From Argentina anserina (lineage: Eukaryota > Streptophyta > Magnoliopsida > Rosales > Rosaceae), in assembly GCF_933775445.1 (NCBI RefSeq), contig NC_065875.1, positions 11,421,001 through 11,485,000 of the forward strand: DNA of 64,000 nucleotides, in the 5' to 3' direction. Shown one piece after another: positions 37,616 to 49,184 of this stretch (positions are counted from its first letter, which is position 1; each line of letters opens with the position of its first letter). The position numbers were made by a program, and so were the translations under genes. The notes under the pieces were generated by a model. The model was not told the DNA's origin. It did no database searches and saw only the letters and a list, made by a program, of their open reading frames with translations.

Positions 37616-38929
37616 ATACTTGAACTCAACGACATCGGGTTATGGGAATTTGCCCGGAAACACGTATTAAGAATGAATATTTTTTGCTCAAACATTAAGC
37701 ACAGAAACTCATCTACTAACATAACTCCTCTACAAGACTACAATGCTACCAAACAATGCAATACGCACAATTAGAAACTGAGCATTGACAAATCAACCAG
37801 CTAAGTCTGGAACATGAAATTTTGACATGACCATCTGAACATATGAACATCAAATTTGCTTTACAAATTGGAAAAAAAAAAAAGGATAGATATCGCTCTA
37901 GAATGGTAGTATCTAAAAAGAGTGGTGCTTCCGCCGACAAACTGTTCACCCCAAATTTTGGTTGTAGTTCATCCGCAGCTTTATCATACTTGTTACCAAC
38001 AATTCAATATTGTTTGCCACAGACCAACTCACAAGGAAGCACACAAGGATTCTCCAGGCTCTAAACTGATGACCCTTAATTAATGCATCTCTTCCTCATC
38101 GCCACTACTAACCAATACTCGAACAGGTTATCATTCAATTGTTTGCTTTCATTTGTTTGATCCTTTTCAGTGTATCTGGAATTTCAGTTCCGTATTGGCA
38201 TCCTAATTCTTCGAGTCCAATATTCAATCCTCAGTACACAGACAACCATGCCAGTTAACTACTGTAAACTACATAAATCATCTTTCACCAAGCTAAGGTT
38301 CAATATACTCTACAAAGTACAAACTCATCACCTCATATCTGCATATATGAGATATGAGATTCACAAGCTGTGAACGGTGCAATTGGGACTCTAGATTCAT
38401 GCTGCTTCTTGTTGTATCATTTTCTGTAAAGTCAAGAGCGTAGGTTAAGAAGTAAGCTACTAACCTTGTAAAACAAATTTGAAATCCCCCAAAGCTCAAG
38501 GAATAAGTTGAGAAGCTTACCAGAGATACCAAATAATTGCCTTGCTTGAGACCGAGGCTTCCACCAGCCAGAAAGGCTTGGATGGAACTGAACTGCACAG
38601 CAAGCTACACAAATGCAAACCCATTAATAAAAACACAATTAGATTCAACTCATTCAAGCAGTTGACTACAAGTTGTCTCAGATGCGCTTGTAGTTCAACC
38701 TTAATTATTGGAAATCAAATGTTCTTTCTAATAGAACTATGTACTGGTCGTCTTCTTTCTTAAGGTACAAGTAACCCTTGTAACTGGTACAAATTACAGA
38801 GTATCTAAATTTACTAACTGCCTAGCTAATTCCGGTATAAAATCATCAAAATTGCATAACTTATTTAGAATAAGGAGGAAAGGCAAACCTGAAAACAGCA
38901 GCTAGTCTCTGAACGAACATATTACATAT
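37616..38929. other. Gene-free stretch right of the TNL remnant's 3' end
   Basis: No supported coding region; part may be the 3' flank of the former TNL gene on the minus strand. Confidence 0.45.
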
Positions 38930-40262
38930 CTAAATAACATGGCAATTATTGGAACTCCAAGCTGCTGATGACGACGTAGGATCAAGATTTGCAAGAGTTG
39001 ACTGAAAATCTGAAAGAGGATCAACAATTGCTTGATCATCAGAAGTCTTGAAGATTTGATTCCTCCGCATATCTGAGGTGGATGCAGATGCAGAGCAGTC
39101 TGAGGAGGAGAGAATAGAAATGTTGTCGATGGGAGCCATTGATGGTTGCTCCTCGGTGCAGTGTCGTTTTGAAGGAATCCTTAACATAGGTTGCTCCTGC
39201 TGCTCTAGTTGATGATGATAATCTCGTTGGCTCCAGTATGAGGCCTCTTTCGTTCAGGATTAGCAGAACAAAGAACCGAAGGTGAACTCCACTGCTTATA
39301 TTCCATTACAGAATGTTCATTCGTTGGTTCACATATGAGGTGACCTCCACAGCTTTTAATTTCGCGGCTGGCAAATTCAACTCGATATACATACGGCCTA
39401 CTACCCAACAGCGTTCCTTTTATATCACCAGATAATGGAATATAACTAAGCCACATATAGTCCGGGTCTGAGTAATTCTGAAACACTAGAGGTGTATTCT
39501 CTCCAAAACTGAACTGATATATATACACCCCATTGATCGTAATATTCACATGTAGAATTCTAAAGTTAAAATAAAAAACCAGAAACAGCCAACAACTCCC
39601 CAACAATTTCATCAATAAACTCAGCCTCGTACCTATGAATTTAAGAGAATATATTTTTAAGAAATGAATAAAGTTCAAGACTAATTGTATCTTAACAGAA
39701 TATAAACTTGCAAAATAATCATCTAGTTAGTAAAAGGGTTAAACACATACTTGCCCTCCTGGTAATGCCATCCAGACAAATTTGCTGCTTCTTCAAGAGC
39801 CTTCTTCCATTTGCATATGCTATCCTTGTACTTGCATTGATCATGTTTAGCAAATGCGTCGCCGAAATCACTTGTTTGGTTTCGTACATGTGAGGGATCT
39901 ACCATGTAAAAAATTGATCTGACCTCTTGTCCTTTTGAACTTTTGCATTCAAGTATCTGGACCATGCCAGTTCATCCAAGCACCACCTTGAGGATGCATA
40001 AGTTTCAGAGAAGACAATTGATGGAAACTCTAGACTCCTCAACTGCTTTGAGGAGCTGTTGTGATATGTCTTCTCCTCTTTCAAGCTTATCATCTCTGAA
40101 GGTCGGAATTCCCCTGCGCACAAAGCCTTGTACAAATGATCTGTAAAATCATAGCGCGTATCCTCGCCTCGAAAACTGAGGAACACCTCGTATTTGTAAT
40201 GATTTTGGTTATGATCACTGGGAGATACTGAGAGAGAAGATGAAGAACTGTCTGCTTCAATG
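38930..40262 (-). pseudogene. TNL disease-resistance gene remnant: TIR joined to post-LRR (C-JID) domain
   Basis: The TIR exon (about 40262-39752) reads YEVFLSFRGEDTRYDFTDHLYKAL, then in a shifted frame PTFRDDKLERGEDISQQL, then back to VFSETYASSRWCLDELAW and FYMVDPSHVRNQTSDFGDAF. Two compensating frameshifts and no ATG are seen. After a short intron the NB-ARC exon starts at 39632 (YEAEFIDEIVGE), but within about 15 codons the sequence changes to the C-terminal jelly-roll/Ig-like post-LRR domain (GVYIYQFSFGENTPLVFQNY, VEFASREIKSCGGHLI, down to 39205), followed by a tail RIPSKRHCTEEQPSMAP to 38930. The P-loop, NB-ARC and all LRRs are absent. TNLs are intracellular immune receptors whose TIR makes NAD-derived signals. 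This copy is broken. Confidence 0.8.
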
Positions 40263-41378
40263 TGCAGAGAAGCTATAGTATCCGTGCTTTGCTTTTCTCA
40301 ATTCCCCTCTAACTCTAGTAGTTAGATAGTTTCTTTGTGCCTGCTGCAGTAATTGCATATTCTATGCAGCTATGAAAATACCTAATTAACATATTCTATG
40401 CAGGATGCAGCTATGAATCTTTGATTGCGTACTGTAAAACATTATTTGGGGACATTTGATGTAATTACTGTGTAAAGCATTTGGAATCATATATGGTTAC
40501 TTTTCTTAAAAAGCCCCTGACAAAATACCACAGAGATAGTTTTACAGGCAACTAAAGAGCCTCATGCTACTTGAGTATGTATGTACAAGCAATGGAATAC
40601 AGGCAGCCAGACTTTTCAAGCGTAACAAAATTGCCATCAAATCACAGAGCCAGTTATTAACAAAAATGTTTTATCGCAGTGTAAAAGAGGTACTTGCTCC
40701 TCTTTCTTAAGCTGCCAGTACCGGTAAACCCAGATCAATGCCACCCATATATGATGATTAGCTACTGACTTAATGCAGTTCCAAATGTGACCAACCATTA
40801 TGAATTGAAATCTTAGCAAAAACAATAAATCTCAACCATAGCCCGATAAGAATATATACATGTAGAATCTGAGGGAAAAAGAAGAAGAAAAACATAACCT
40901 GTAAAAATAGTAGAATTTTGATTCTCTCTCAAAGTTTGAAGCTTGAACTCTTAAGACTGTTTTCAAGTTTCAGCTTCAAATTTATCCAACTCTGAAATAT
41001 GACAACTAAATGCATGGCATTCTTGTCAGAACTCTGAAGTGTACCGGGAACAGTGAGTGAACATCCTTTTAATTTAATGCTATACTAGGTAGCAGTGGCA
41101 TTCCAGCTTCGTGCTCTAGGGCTGAATTGATATAATAATGTACAACAGTATACAACACTTGTTATTATCGTCCGAGTAGTCAATGAGTTTGGGCAATGGC
41201 AACGTAGGAGATTAGCTTGTGCATATTGCCCCTGAAGTACGGCTCAACGATAACGGGAGCACTCTTGGATTGTGACAGTACTATGCTGGCAGCGCGGATC
41301 AAAGGCACTAGATAATGAGAGTGCAGAATAAAGAAGAAGAATACTTGGGGGAGAGTTCTCTTCAAAGTTATAATTCTA
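40263..41378. other. Gene-free stretch between TNL remnant and DYW-PPR gene
   Basis: No coding sequence recognised. A short local duplication (tattctatgcag) occurs at about 40359-40405. The right end is the 3' UTR of the PPR gene. Confidence 0.5.
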
Positions 41379-43970
41379 TTACCAGTAATCACTGCAAGAG
41401 CAAACCCCGTGATTAAAGAAGTGGAACCTGTTGTTATCTCGAACAATAATTTCCCTCTCGTATATTCTTGAAACTAGTTTGGCAAAAGAGTGACAATCAG
41501 AACACATTCTCAGATTCTTCACCACGCGAATTGGCACTCCTCGCTGTGTACCTATAAGTCCAAAAGCTATGGCCATTTTCTCACTATGTCGACTGAGCAA
41601 GTACTCTTTCTCCTTTTCATCAACATCGAGCAGGACATTCTCCAAATCAGGAACGTGACCAGCATCTCTGAGTCTGCTGTTTATTTCTTGCAACATCAGC
41701 TCAATGTGGCTCTTCTCTATGTGTGTTCCAGTATCACCACCCCCGGAGATGAACTCATGGATCACTCCATTTATTTCGATGGAACTGCATCCGGGTACCT
41801 TTTGAATCCCTTTCTCTTTCAGTTGTAGCCTCACTTTTGCAACATCAGCCCATTTCCCAGCTGATGCATATATGTTTGACAGAAGCACATGACTACCAGT
41901 TCTTTGAGTGGTCAATTTTGATATCTGTTCAGCTGCATATGCTGCCATTTCAACGTTTCTGTGGGTACGACACGCAGCCAATAGAGTACTCCAAATGACA
42001 TCATTAGGTTCCATTGGCATGCACTCTATCAGATTAGCAGCTTCTTCTAAAAGCCCGGCTCGGCCTAGTAGATCGACCATGCAACCATAATGAACGATAT
42101 TAGGGGAAATGCCATGGACCGGCTGCATTGACATAAAAATGTTGCGCCCTTGTTCCAAAAGGCCAACATGGCTGCACACCGTTAGTACTGCTGCAAAGAC
42201 TACTTCATCTGGTTTCACCCCCTGCTTAACCATGTCATTGAAAAGCTGAAGAGCCCGTTCCCCATTTCCTTCCATGGCCATTGCTCCAATGGCAGCAGTC
42301 CAAGCAGAAACATCTCTTCTTGCCATAGTATTGAACACCTTTATCGCACTTTGAGGGTCTCCACATTTAGCAAACATGTCAACTAAGGCTGTTCTGAGCC
42401 GCATATCGCATTCAATTGCATTTTTTTCTATATAAGCATGAGTCCACTTTGCAAGATCAAGAGCTCCCAGATATCCGCAGGCAGAAGCAACCTCCACCAT
42501 GGTCACCCTATCTCCTTTTATTCCTTCAGTCTGCATCATCCGGAAAAGTTCAATTGCTTCCTCAAACTTGCTCTCTTGGACCAAAGCACCAATCATAGTG
42601 TTCCAAGAGACAAGATCACTCCCTGGCATCTCCTTGAACATTTCCCAGGCTGACTTCAAATCACCACATCTTATGAAACCAGATATCAACGAGTTCCTTG
42701 ATACGACAGTCTTATTTGACATATTGTCGAAAATTCTGCAGGCCATTCCTTGTTGGCCGCACTTCATGTACATATCAATCATGGCATTACAAATGGTATC
42801 CCAACCTTCCAGTCCATTCCTCAAAACATAACCATGGCAACACTTTCCAGAGAGAAAATCATTTAGTTGTGCGCAAGCTGAAATCGCAGATAACATGGTG
42901 ACCCTATCAGGTCTTGGTCCCCGTTGCAGCATTTCACCCAATACAGAAACTGCTTCAGTTGCCAGTCCCTGGCGCACATAATTCGACAAAACTGTATTAT
43001 AAAGCACCAAGTTCTTATCCACACATTGGTCAAAAAGACTCTTTGCAGCTCTAGTATTCCCACATTTCATATACATATCAACAAGTGAATTCACCATAAG
43101 CATATTACTCTCCATTCCAGACTCCCCAATGTAATCACACACTCTCTCGCTCAGCTCAACATCCCTCAACTTTGCGCAAGCCGAAATGACACACACCATA
43201 GTCACCGAATTGGGCTCAACACCGGCCCCCACCATCTCAAAGAACAAAGAAACAGCCTCCTTCGGCATACACTTCCTCCCATAGCCACAAATCAAACTCG
43301 TCCAAGACACGGTATTTCTCTCAAGCATTTTATCAAACACTTTCCGGGCATAACCCAACTCCCCACATTCCGCATAGAAATGCACCAAAGAGTTCCCAAT
43401 GTAGACATCTCTCTCCAAACCCATCTTCACAATCGACCCATGGAGCTGAACGCCTTCACTGAACCCCACAAGCTTCGAGCACGCACTCAACGCAAACGGA
43501 AAAGTGAACTTATCCGGAGAAACACCCTGAAGCACCATCTGAACGTAGAGCTCAATAGCCTCGTCGCTAAGCCCAGCACTAGAGTAAGCCCTTATTAATG
43601 AGTTGTACATGAACACCAGACCCTTTGTTTCTTGCCGTTCAAGGAACAAGTCGAAGGCTTTTCGGGCATAGTCCAAGCTTTCAGAGGTGCCCATTTCGGC
43701 GTAGGTGGTCACGAGCTTGGTGACAGTAGAGGGTCTATGACTGAGGCCGTTTTTAGTGATTTGGCAGTGAAGTTGCTTCACTTGGTTAATGGTTTTGCAG
43801 TGTTTGAGTGACCCAGTTGGGGAAGGGTCGACCTTGGCTATGGGTTTGGTTTGGTTAATGGGAGCTATGAAACTTGGGGTGGTTGAGATGACCGGAGGCT
43901 GAGGCTGGAGCGTAGCAGCCATGGTGAATGGGTCTGTCGGCCTATTTTGGGGTTGCAAGTTGCAACCCAC
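41379..43970 (-). CDS. YS1: PLS-class DYW-type PPR protein, YS1-like (chloroplast RNA editing)
   Basis: An intronless 863-codon gene, the usual form for plant PPR genes. ATGs at 43970 and 43922 are possible; the second (MAATLQPQ) gives a cleaner Ser/Thr/Pro-rich transit peptide. Many P, L and S motifs follow (e.g. FMYNSLIRAYSSAGL, VSWTSLICGYGRK, DVSAWTAAIGAMAMEGN), then E/E+ motifs (EPNDVIWSTLLAACR) and a complete DYW domain with the deaminase signature HSEK...CSDCH and terminal CSCSDYW. The sequence closely follows Arabidopsis At3g22690 (YELLOW SEEDLINGS 1), an editing factor for plastid rpoB transcripts; that target is family knowledge. No breaks seen; it looks functional. Confidence 0.85.
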   Translation of the reverse strand: MGCNLQPQNRPTDPFTMAATLQPQPPVISTTPSFIAPINQTKPIAKVDPSPTGSLKHCKTINQVKQLHCQITKNGLSHRPSTVTKLVTTYAEMGTSESLDYARKAFDLFLERQETKGLVFMYNSLIRAYSSAGLSDEAIELYVQMVLQGVSPDKFTFPFALSACSKLVGFSEGVQLHGSIVKMGLERDVYIGNSLVHFYAECGELGYARKVFDKMLERNTVSWTSLICGYGRKCMPKEAVSLFFEMVGAGVEPNSVTMVCVISACAKLRDVELSERVCDYIGESGMESNMLMVNSLVDMYMKCGNTRAAKSLFDQCVDKNLVLYNTVLSNYVRQGLATEAVSVLGEMLQRGPRPDRVTMLSAISACAQLNDFLSGKCCHGYVLRNGLEGWDTICNAMIDMYMKCGQQGMACRIFDNMSNKTVVSRNSLISGFIRCGDLKSAWEMFKEMPGSDLVSWNTMIGALVQESKFEEAIELFRMMQTEGIKGDRVTMVEVASACGYLGALDLAKWTHAYIEKNAIECDMRLRTALVDMFAKCGDPQSAIKVFNTMARRDVSAWTAAIGAMAMEGNGERALQLFNDMVKQGVKPDEVVFAAVLTVCSHVGLLEQGRNIFMSMQPVHGISPNIVHYGCMVDLLGRAGLLEEAANLIECMPMEPNDVIWSTLLAACRTHRNVEMAAYAAEQISKLTTQRTGSHVLLSNIYASAGKWADVAKVRLQLKEKGIQKVPGCSSIEINGVIHEFISGGGDTGTHIEKSHIELMLQEINSRLRDAGHVPDLENVLLDVDEKEKEYLLSRHSEKMAIAFGLIGTQRGVPIRVVKNLRMCSDCHSFAKLVSRIYEREIIVRDNNRFHFFNHGVCSCSDYW

Positions 43971-44583
43971 TATAACTAACTAAATCGACACTGTATCAAG
44001 TTTCATGTCGGCTGAGGGTGAGGGATATCATAAAACAGGATCCGATCCTCGCCTGATCTTGCTTACCTTATTTGTGATTGTGACACGTGTCCAATCATGA
44101 TCTATTGGCTCACAAACTCTTTAGGTTTTCACTCACTTGGCAACAGAGAAGAACAGAGACTACACTGACTAAGTAAATCTTACTCCAACAGCTACAATTC
44201 TTGAGCAACTTAATGATCATTCCTCACAAAGAATTCAGATGTTTTCCTAATTAGAATACGCATGATGTCAATCAACATGAGGAAGATGATTCCAACTTTT
44301 ATGGAGGCACACAAATTTGTCTCTCTCTTGGTCGAGGAATACACAAACGTACCGCGTTTTGCAAGGCATGGAGTAGAGAGTGTCGTCGAGTTCAATTCAG
44401 CTAGGAAAAACAGTAGAACCTGGTGACTGGTTATAAGGTTGTAATAGCAATTGATGATTTAGCAAATCAAGAGATACATAGTAACCGTAAACGAACTTAT
44501 CATATTCTCTGAAAATCAAACTAATTAAGAGTGCTAATATGGTCGAATCCTCCTATATATATTAAGTACCTTAATGACACAAC
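43971..44583. other. PPR promoter side and flank of Gypsy element
   Basis: Promoter and 5' UTR of the PPR gene lie at the left. A 61-codon minus-strand frame (44395-44210) with one hydrophobic stretch (VGIIFLMLIDIMRILI) has no family I recognise and is not called as a gene. Confidence 0.4.
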
Positions 44584-45427
44584 CCTTCGAGTTGGAAAAA
44601 GATCTTCCTCAGAGAACAATCAGCAAGTTCCGGTGTCGAACCCTAGATGGGTCGAACCCTAGATGGTTCTAACCTTCGTTCCCTGTTGTTGCTGGCGTGC
44701 CAGTACCTTTAAGTTAGGTACAACTATTGCTTTGTTTGACAATGATTGCGCTTACGTACTATCTTCTTCTCAAACGATTGCTCCGCAGTTGCTGATAAAC
44801 CGCTGAAGTTCGAATGACCTATACACAACCAGAGTTGCTAGGTACCTTTTACTCCACCTCAAGTAGATGGCCGATCTTACTTTAGACCGCTTGGGGAAAA
44901 GCAAAGCTTATAATGTGTCGTTGATAGCGGGACTCTCTCACTGTAGGGAATTGCTGACTAGTGCAGACTTTTGTGTTTGCTAGAAGCTAGGCTAGCGACT
45001 CGATGGACTTGACTCTAGTTGCCGAGGTTAATCGGACTTGTTTACTACATGCAGCGCGAGGCGTAGATCTGGGTAGCTCCGCTCCGATGGGAGACTTGGT
45101 TGCCGAAGCTAATCGGACTTTTACTCCGTGGGGAGATTTGACTATGCGGTTGCGCGATAGTTTGTTTGACGTTGTGTGTGTTATTATGCACATTCGACCC
45201 CTTTATATAGAGAACACAAATTGTTCTTTCTTGCGGATCAAGTCCTGAGAACCTCCTAGTTGATTTGGATTCACATTCCTTATTCAACTCAGATTCTATA
45301 TAGCATTAGTCCCCTAAATCTATTCCAATACAGCAGGTAATCTTGCTCTATGATAGATTTTCCCCAAATAACTGGTCCACGAGCCTAAAGAGTAGATAAT
45401 ACCGGAGTATTATTTTAGGCCCAAACA
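44584..45427 (-). repeat. 3' LTR of the Gypsy element
   Basis: 844 bp, matching 56205-57028. It is ~20 bp longer, mainly because tcgaaccctagatggg is duplicated in tandem near 44637-44665. It ends ggcccaaaca, next to the polypurine tract. The TG start seems mutated (ccttcgag here against tgttcgag in the other copy). Confidence 0.88.
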
Positions 45428-45445
45428 TTGCCCCCCAGGCCTTGA
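45428..45445 (-). promoter_or_regulatory. Polypurine tract of the Gypsy element
   Basis: On the minus strand cctggggggcaa abuts the 3' LTR start tgtttggg; this is where plus-strand DNA synthesis would be primed. It confirms the right-to-left direction of the element. Confidence 0.7.
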
Positions 45446-45689
45446 AATTGAAGACCCCGCGAAATCGAAAAGGGCTAGAAGAAAAACCCAAACGGTTATC
45501 TTTTTAAAATAATTCGAAACGCTTTACGTTCCCCCCGTTACCAACTGACGCGCGACTTTACCTCAAACCACTACAACCTTTCGAGCTGAAGTACGCGAGA
45601 AACACGTACTGTTTCAGAAACTCAAACAAGTTTCAATCGAGCAGACGCGACTCTTCCCATAACCCAATCGGTTTCAATTTCAGAAACCC

Positions 45690-45803
45690 CTTCAGTTTCT
45701 ATATAAACCATGATCTCGAACTCTACCAGTTCATCCAATCCGATTGCTCCATCATCAGAAAACCCATAAAGCCCCCTTTTGAAATTCTTAATCTTCAGCA
45801 GCA
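45690..45803 (+). promoter_or_regulatory. Putative promoter and leader of the antisense PMD gene
   Basis: A TATA-like box, tctatataaacc, lies about 100 bases before the PMD ATG, at the spacing expected of a plant core promoter plus short leader. It lies just inside the 3' LTR, so the cargo gene seems to have its own promoter. Confidence 0.5.
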
Positions 45804-48800
45804 ATGGCACCGAGACCCAATCACAATGATGTCCAGGAAGGTGCAAGGCCCCTTCTCAGCTACCCAAACAACGAACCCACCAATCACATCACCATTGGAG
45901 TGATTGACGACAACACCGTGTTCTTGGGCCCTTTTCTTGCCGTAATCCCAGAACACATCAACGATGACTATCACCACCGCTCGCGAATTCCTCCACTTGC
46001 CTTTAGAAACACCCCAGCCAGCTTCAACAGATGCAAATTGCACAATCATCACTGGTCCCCCGTAGGAGCATGGCCCATTGTTTCCACAGCTATGCGAACA
46101 TGGTATGAAGGTCGCCGCTTGATCGATCGAACCATCTGGGAAGCAGCAGGAATCTTGGAATGTATCGATCTTTCCTTCAACCTGACTCAAGATGGAGGTA
46201 ACAGATGTGCCATCATGACCGCTGCTTATTTCTGGAATTCCGCAAGTAATACCTTCGATTTTCAATTTGGTCAAATGGGTATATCTCTGCTAGACATATA
46301 TGCTATCTTAGGTCTACCAGTTGGTATCAAGCCTTATAGAGATCAGGATTATCTTGTTGTTGAATGCCCAGTCACAGCCACCCATGCGGTTGGTATTTAC
46401 CAATCGTATGGTTCCTGGCTTTCCAGTTTTAATCGCAACCATACCACCAATACTGGAATTGCCTTCTGGGAATTTCGGCTATCAAAGTTTATGTTCTGCT
46501 CCAACTCCAAGAAAATGATTGGGCGCCACCTGGAACTCGCGACCCTCCTCTACAATGGCCACACTGTGGGCTTAGCACAAATAGTTCTGACAGAACTCTA
46601 TCGGATGATGCGTTCACTCACTATGGAACCTCTCGATTATCACAATCTCTCGGGCCCATGTGGATTCTAGACCTCTGGATCCAGGTCTACTTTATGCAAT
46701 TGTGGAATGAAAATGCAAGGGACTTTCGTCTGAATCAAGTATTGGGAGAAGCATTTGTTGGTTTGGAGCCCAATTTCACTCTTCACTATGCAGCGTGCTT
46801 CGAGTACTTCTACACCCTAGATGCCTCTGTTCTTGACTCAGAACGGCTGCTCCTAGACCGCACTCACCCTGATGCCCTCCGTGGAGGTTTTCTAATCCTC
46901 AAACGCTATGACGGGGAGAGTCCGCATCTATTTGAACATGTTATTTCAATGGCGGACTTACCCCGACACCCTTGCACTGGAGTGGAACTCTATGCTCCCC
47001 ATCTCTTCGCGAGGCAACTAGGCATGGCTCAAATGGTTCCATTCCCTCCCATTGAGAGTCTGAACTTGTTTTCATCATGGCGACGCCCCATGGTTCCCGC
47101 CACTGCCGCCAATCCTGGGAATCAGTCTCAGCTGCGACCTACACCATTTCCTGTGATAGCAAGTGGAAGTATCCTTTTCTGCTTCCATGTCGACAACTCT
47201 TACCCCCAATGGTGGAAAAAGATTAATTATGGCCAGTGGGAACAACGATCGCGGGTCATCTTTCAATACATCTTCCAAGCTGGGCTCAGAAGATACTTGC
47301 AGGAATATCCTGAGGTTCCTGGTGATGAGGATTTGCTGCGGACAGTAATTCCAAATACCGCAAAAATTGTTCACTCAAGGGTAAAATCCTAACTCTCCTT
47401 AGAACTCCCATAATTCTATTCCAACTTGATTAAAAACCACTAACCGGTTCATGTTGCAGGTTTTTGAGGACACAGCTGGTGCTTCCTCCTCCCAAGGCCG
47501 TAAACGAGGGAGAATAATGCAATCTGACAACGATGAGGATGATCCTGACGCCATAGACTTCAATCCTGTAAGTCTTCATCCATATTTGATTAAAAATCTT
47601 AAAGGCTGTTGTAACCTTCGCCACTAACCAACGTCTGTGATCATCAGTTGATTCAAAGGAGAAGAATAACTGCCTCAAGCGCCTCTACTCCGCTCGCGAT
47701 TGATGCAATGCCGTGTGCATCAGTTGACCAAGTCAACCCTGAGCCAGTAACGGGGAACAGCAACCCAGAGACAGCAGTTGAGGTAAGAAGAACACATTAT
47801 TTGTTCCAACTGGCTATTCACTCATGAACCACTTTAACTGATTCTTATTTGATTTGTAGGTTCGCGAGAACCCAACATCACCACCTCTGTCCACCACTCA
47901 AGCTGCCGCAACCGCGACGGAAGACGTTTCTGTAAGTAGTTAAACACACTGTTGCCCCTTAAGCAACACTTTGTTGTTTGCTAGGATGTAGTTCATTTAT
48001 CTTATATTGTTTGTCTGTGAATCAATGATGTACTACATTGTCTCTAACACAGGCTCGTGCTGAAGCTCAGTCACCTACCATGGGAGTCGCGACTGCTACC
48101 CTATAGGCTGTGAGCACATATAGAGAACCAATTCAAGCTACTCCCCTCAACACGGTGGCGAGCACTCGGACCTTGGAGCCACAAACATCAATCAACCCAA
48201 CAGCAGTACTCTCCCACTCCTCTTCAACTCAAAGTTTGGAGAATGAGGTAGGAGATGAAGAAGGTGTGACCAGCTCTCACCGAGAAGGTGAAAATGTGGA
48301 GCATTCCCTCGCGAATGCGGACTCAGTGAACAATGATGCTACACCAAAACCCCTTTCAGGAAACAATATTCCCTCCTCCCAAACTGATGGGGTAAAACAC
48401 TTAACCTCATCTTAGTTTATATATTTCTTTTCCCCTTTGTAAACACTTAACTGTCTTATTAACTGTTCTATACCATCTGCAGGTTTTAGCAATCGCGACC
48501 GCTTCCAGCTCGCGAATTATGCTAACTGTTGGAGCCTCCGGATCGACACCAGTTGTTGATCCATCAGAGAATCGTTCTAGTCCATCTATGGAAGACCTTA
48601 TAGATGATATGCTAGGTCCTTCCAGCCTCTTGACACCCCTATAGTCTCAAGAACCTGTCCAGGCCCGGGCACAACTTACGAAGGTATATTCTGAGGATCT
48701 AGCTGATCTAGCGCACCTGGCTAAGGTCCAAGATGCCCTTCGCTACCTCAAACTACACTCAAATGATCCCAGCCTAGTAGCGAAGGCTGAACAGGCACTG

Positions 48801-49184
48801 AGCACCATTCTATGCCTCATGGCAGAATGCCAAGCTTTGAGGAACCAATCTCAGAGTCTGTCGCAACGCAATGCTGATGCTAGAAACTTCATTGCACAAA
48901 GCCCTGCCCAACTTAAGACCAAGCTTCAGCATGCCAAGACCAGCCGTTCGCAACAAATTAGTGCATTGCGGCAACAAATAGCGGAGCTTGAAGCTGAGCA
49001 AGCTAGAGAGCTTAAGGCTGTGGAGGAAGAGATAAGAAGTACTATACCCCAAGTACAGGAGCGCAAAAGGCAACTGGTAGTTGCGGAGGCTGAGGAAAGG
49101 AGGATCAACAACCTGATTTGCGATAAAACCAGTGACACTGGCAAGTTACTCCTAGATATCCGCCTTGTCGGACATAGAATGTAA
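45804..49184 (+). pseudogene. Plant mobile domain (PMD, MAIN-like) gene carried antisense in the Gypsy element
   Basis: The first block (45804-46665) starts MAPRPNHNDVQEG and has PMD motifs: RTIWEAAGILECIDLSF, ISLLDIYAILGLPVG and TGIAFWEFRLSKFMF. A one-base frameshift near 46655 leads to 46658-47390, MWILDLWIQVYFMQLW onward, with GVELYAPHLFARQLGM. Then come short exons with GT-AG borders (about 47461-47568, 47649-47783, 47861-47931, 48053-48390, 48483-49184) coding for a Ser/Thr/acidic linker and a C-terminal coiled coil (ISALRQQIAELEAEQARELK). Two in-frame TAGs occur at about 48103 and 48642. PMD proteins include Arabidopsis MAIN/MAIL1, nuclear factors for genome stability and silencing, and many PMDs are carried by transposons. 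It lies between integrase and the 3' LTR, on the strand opposite gag-pol, with a TATA-like tctatataaacc at 45697-45708 upstream. Now broken. Confidence 0.8.

Noticed and set aside
44210..44395. 61-codon frame with a hydrophobic stretch next to the Gypsy element
   Set aside because: No family recognised and no further exons; not enough to call a gene.
45804..49184. PMD gene as an ordinary host gene
   Set aside because: It lies within the LTR borders, between integrase and the polypurine tract, so it belongs to the element.
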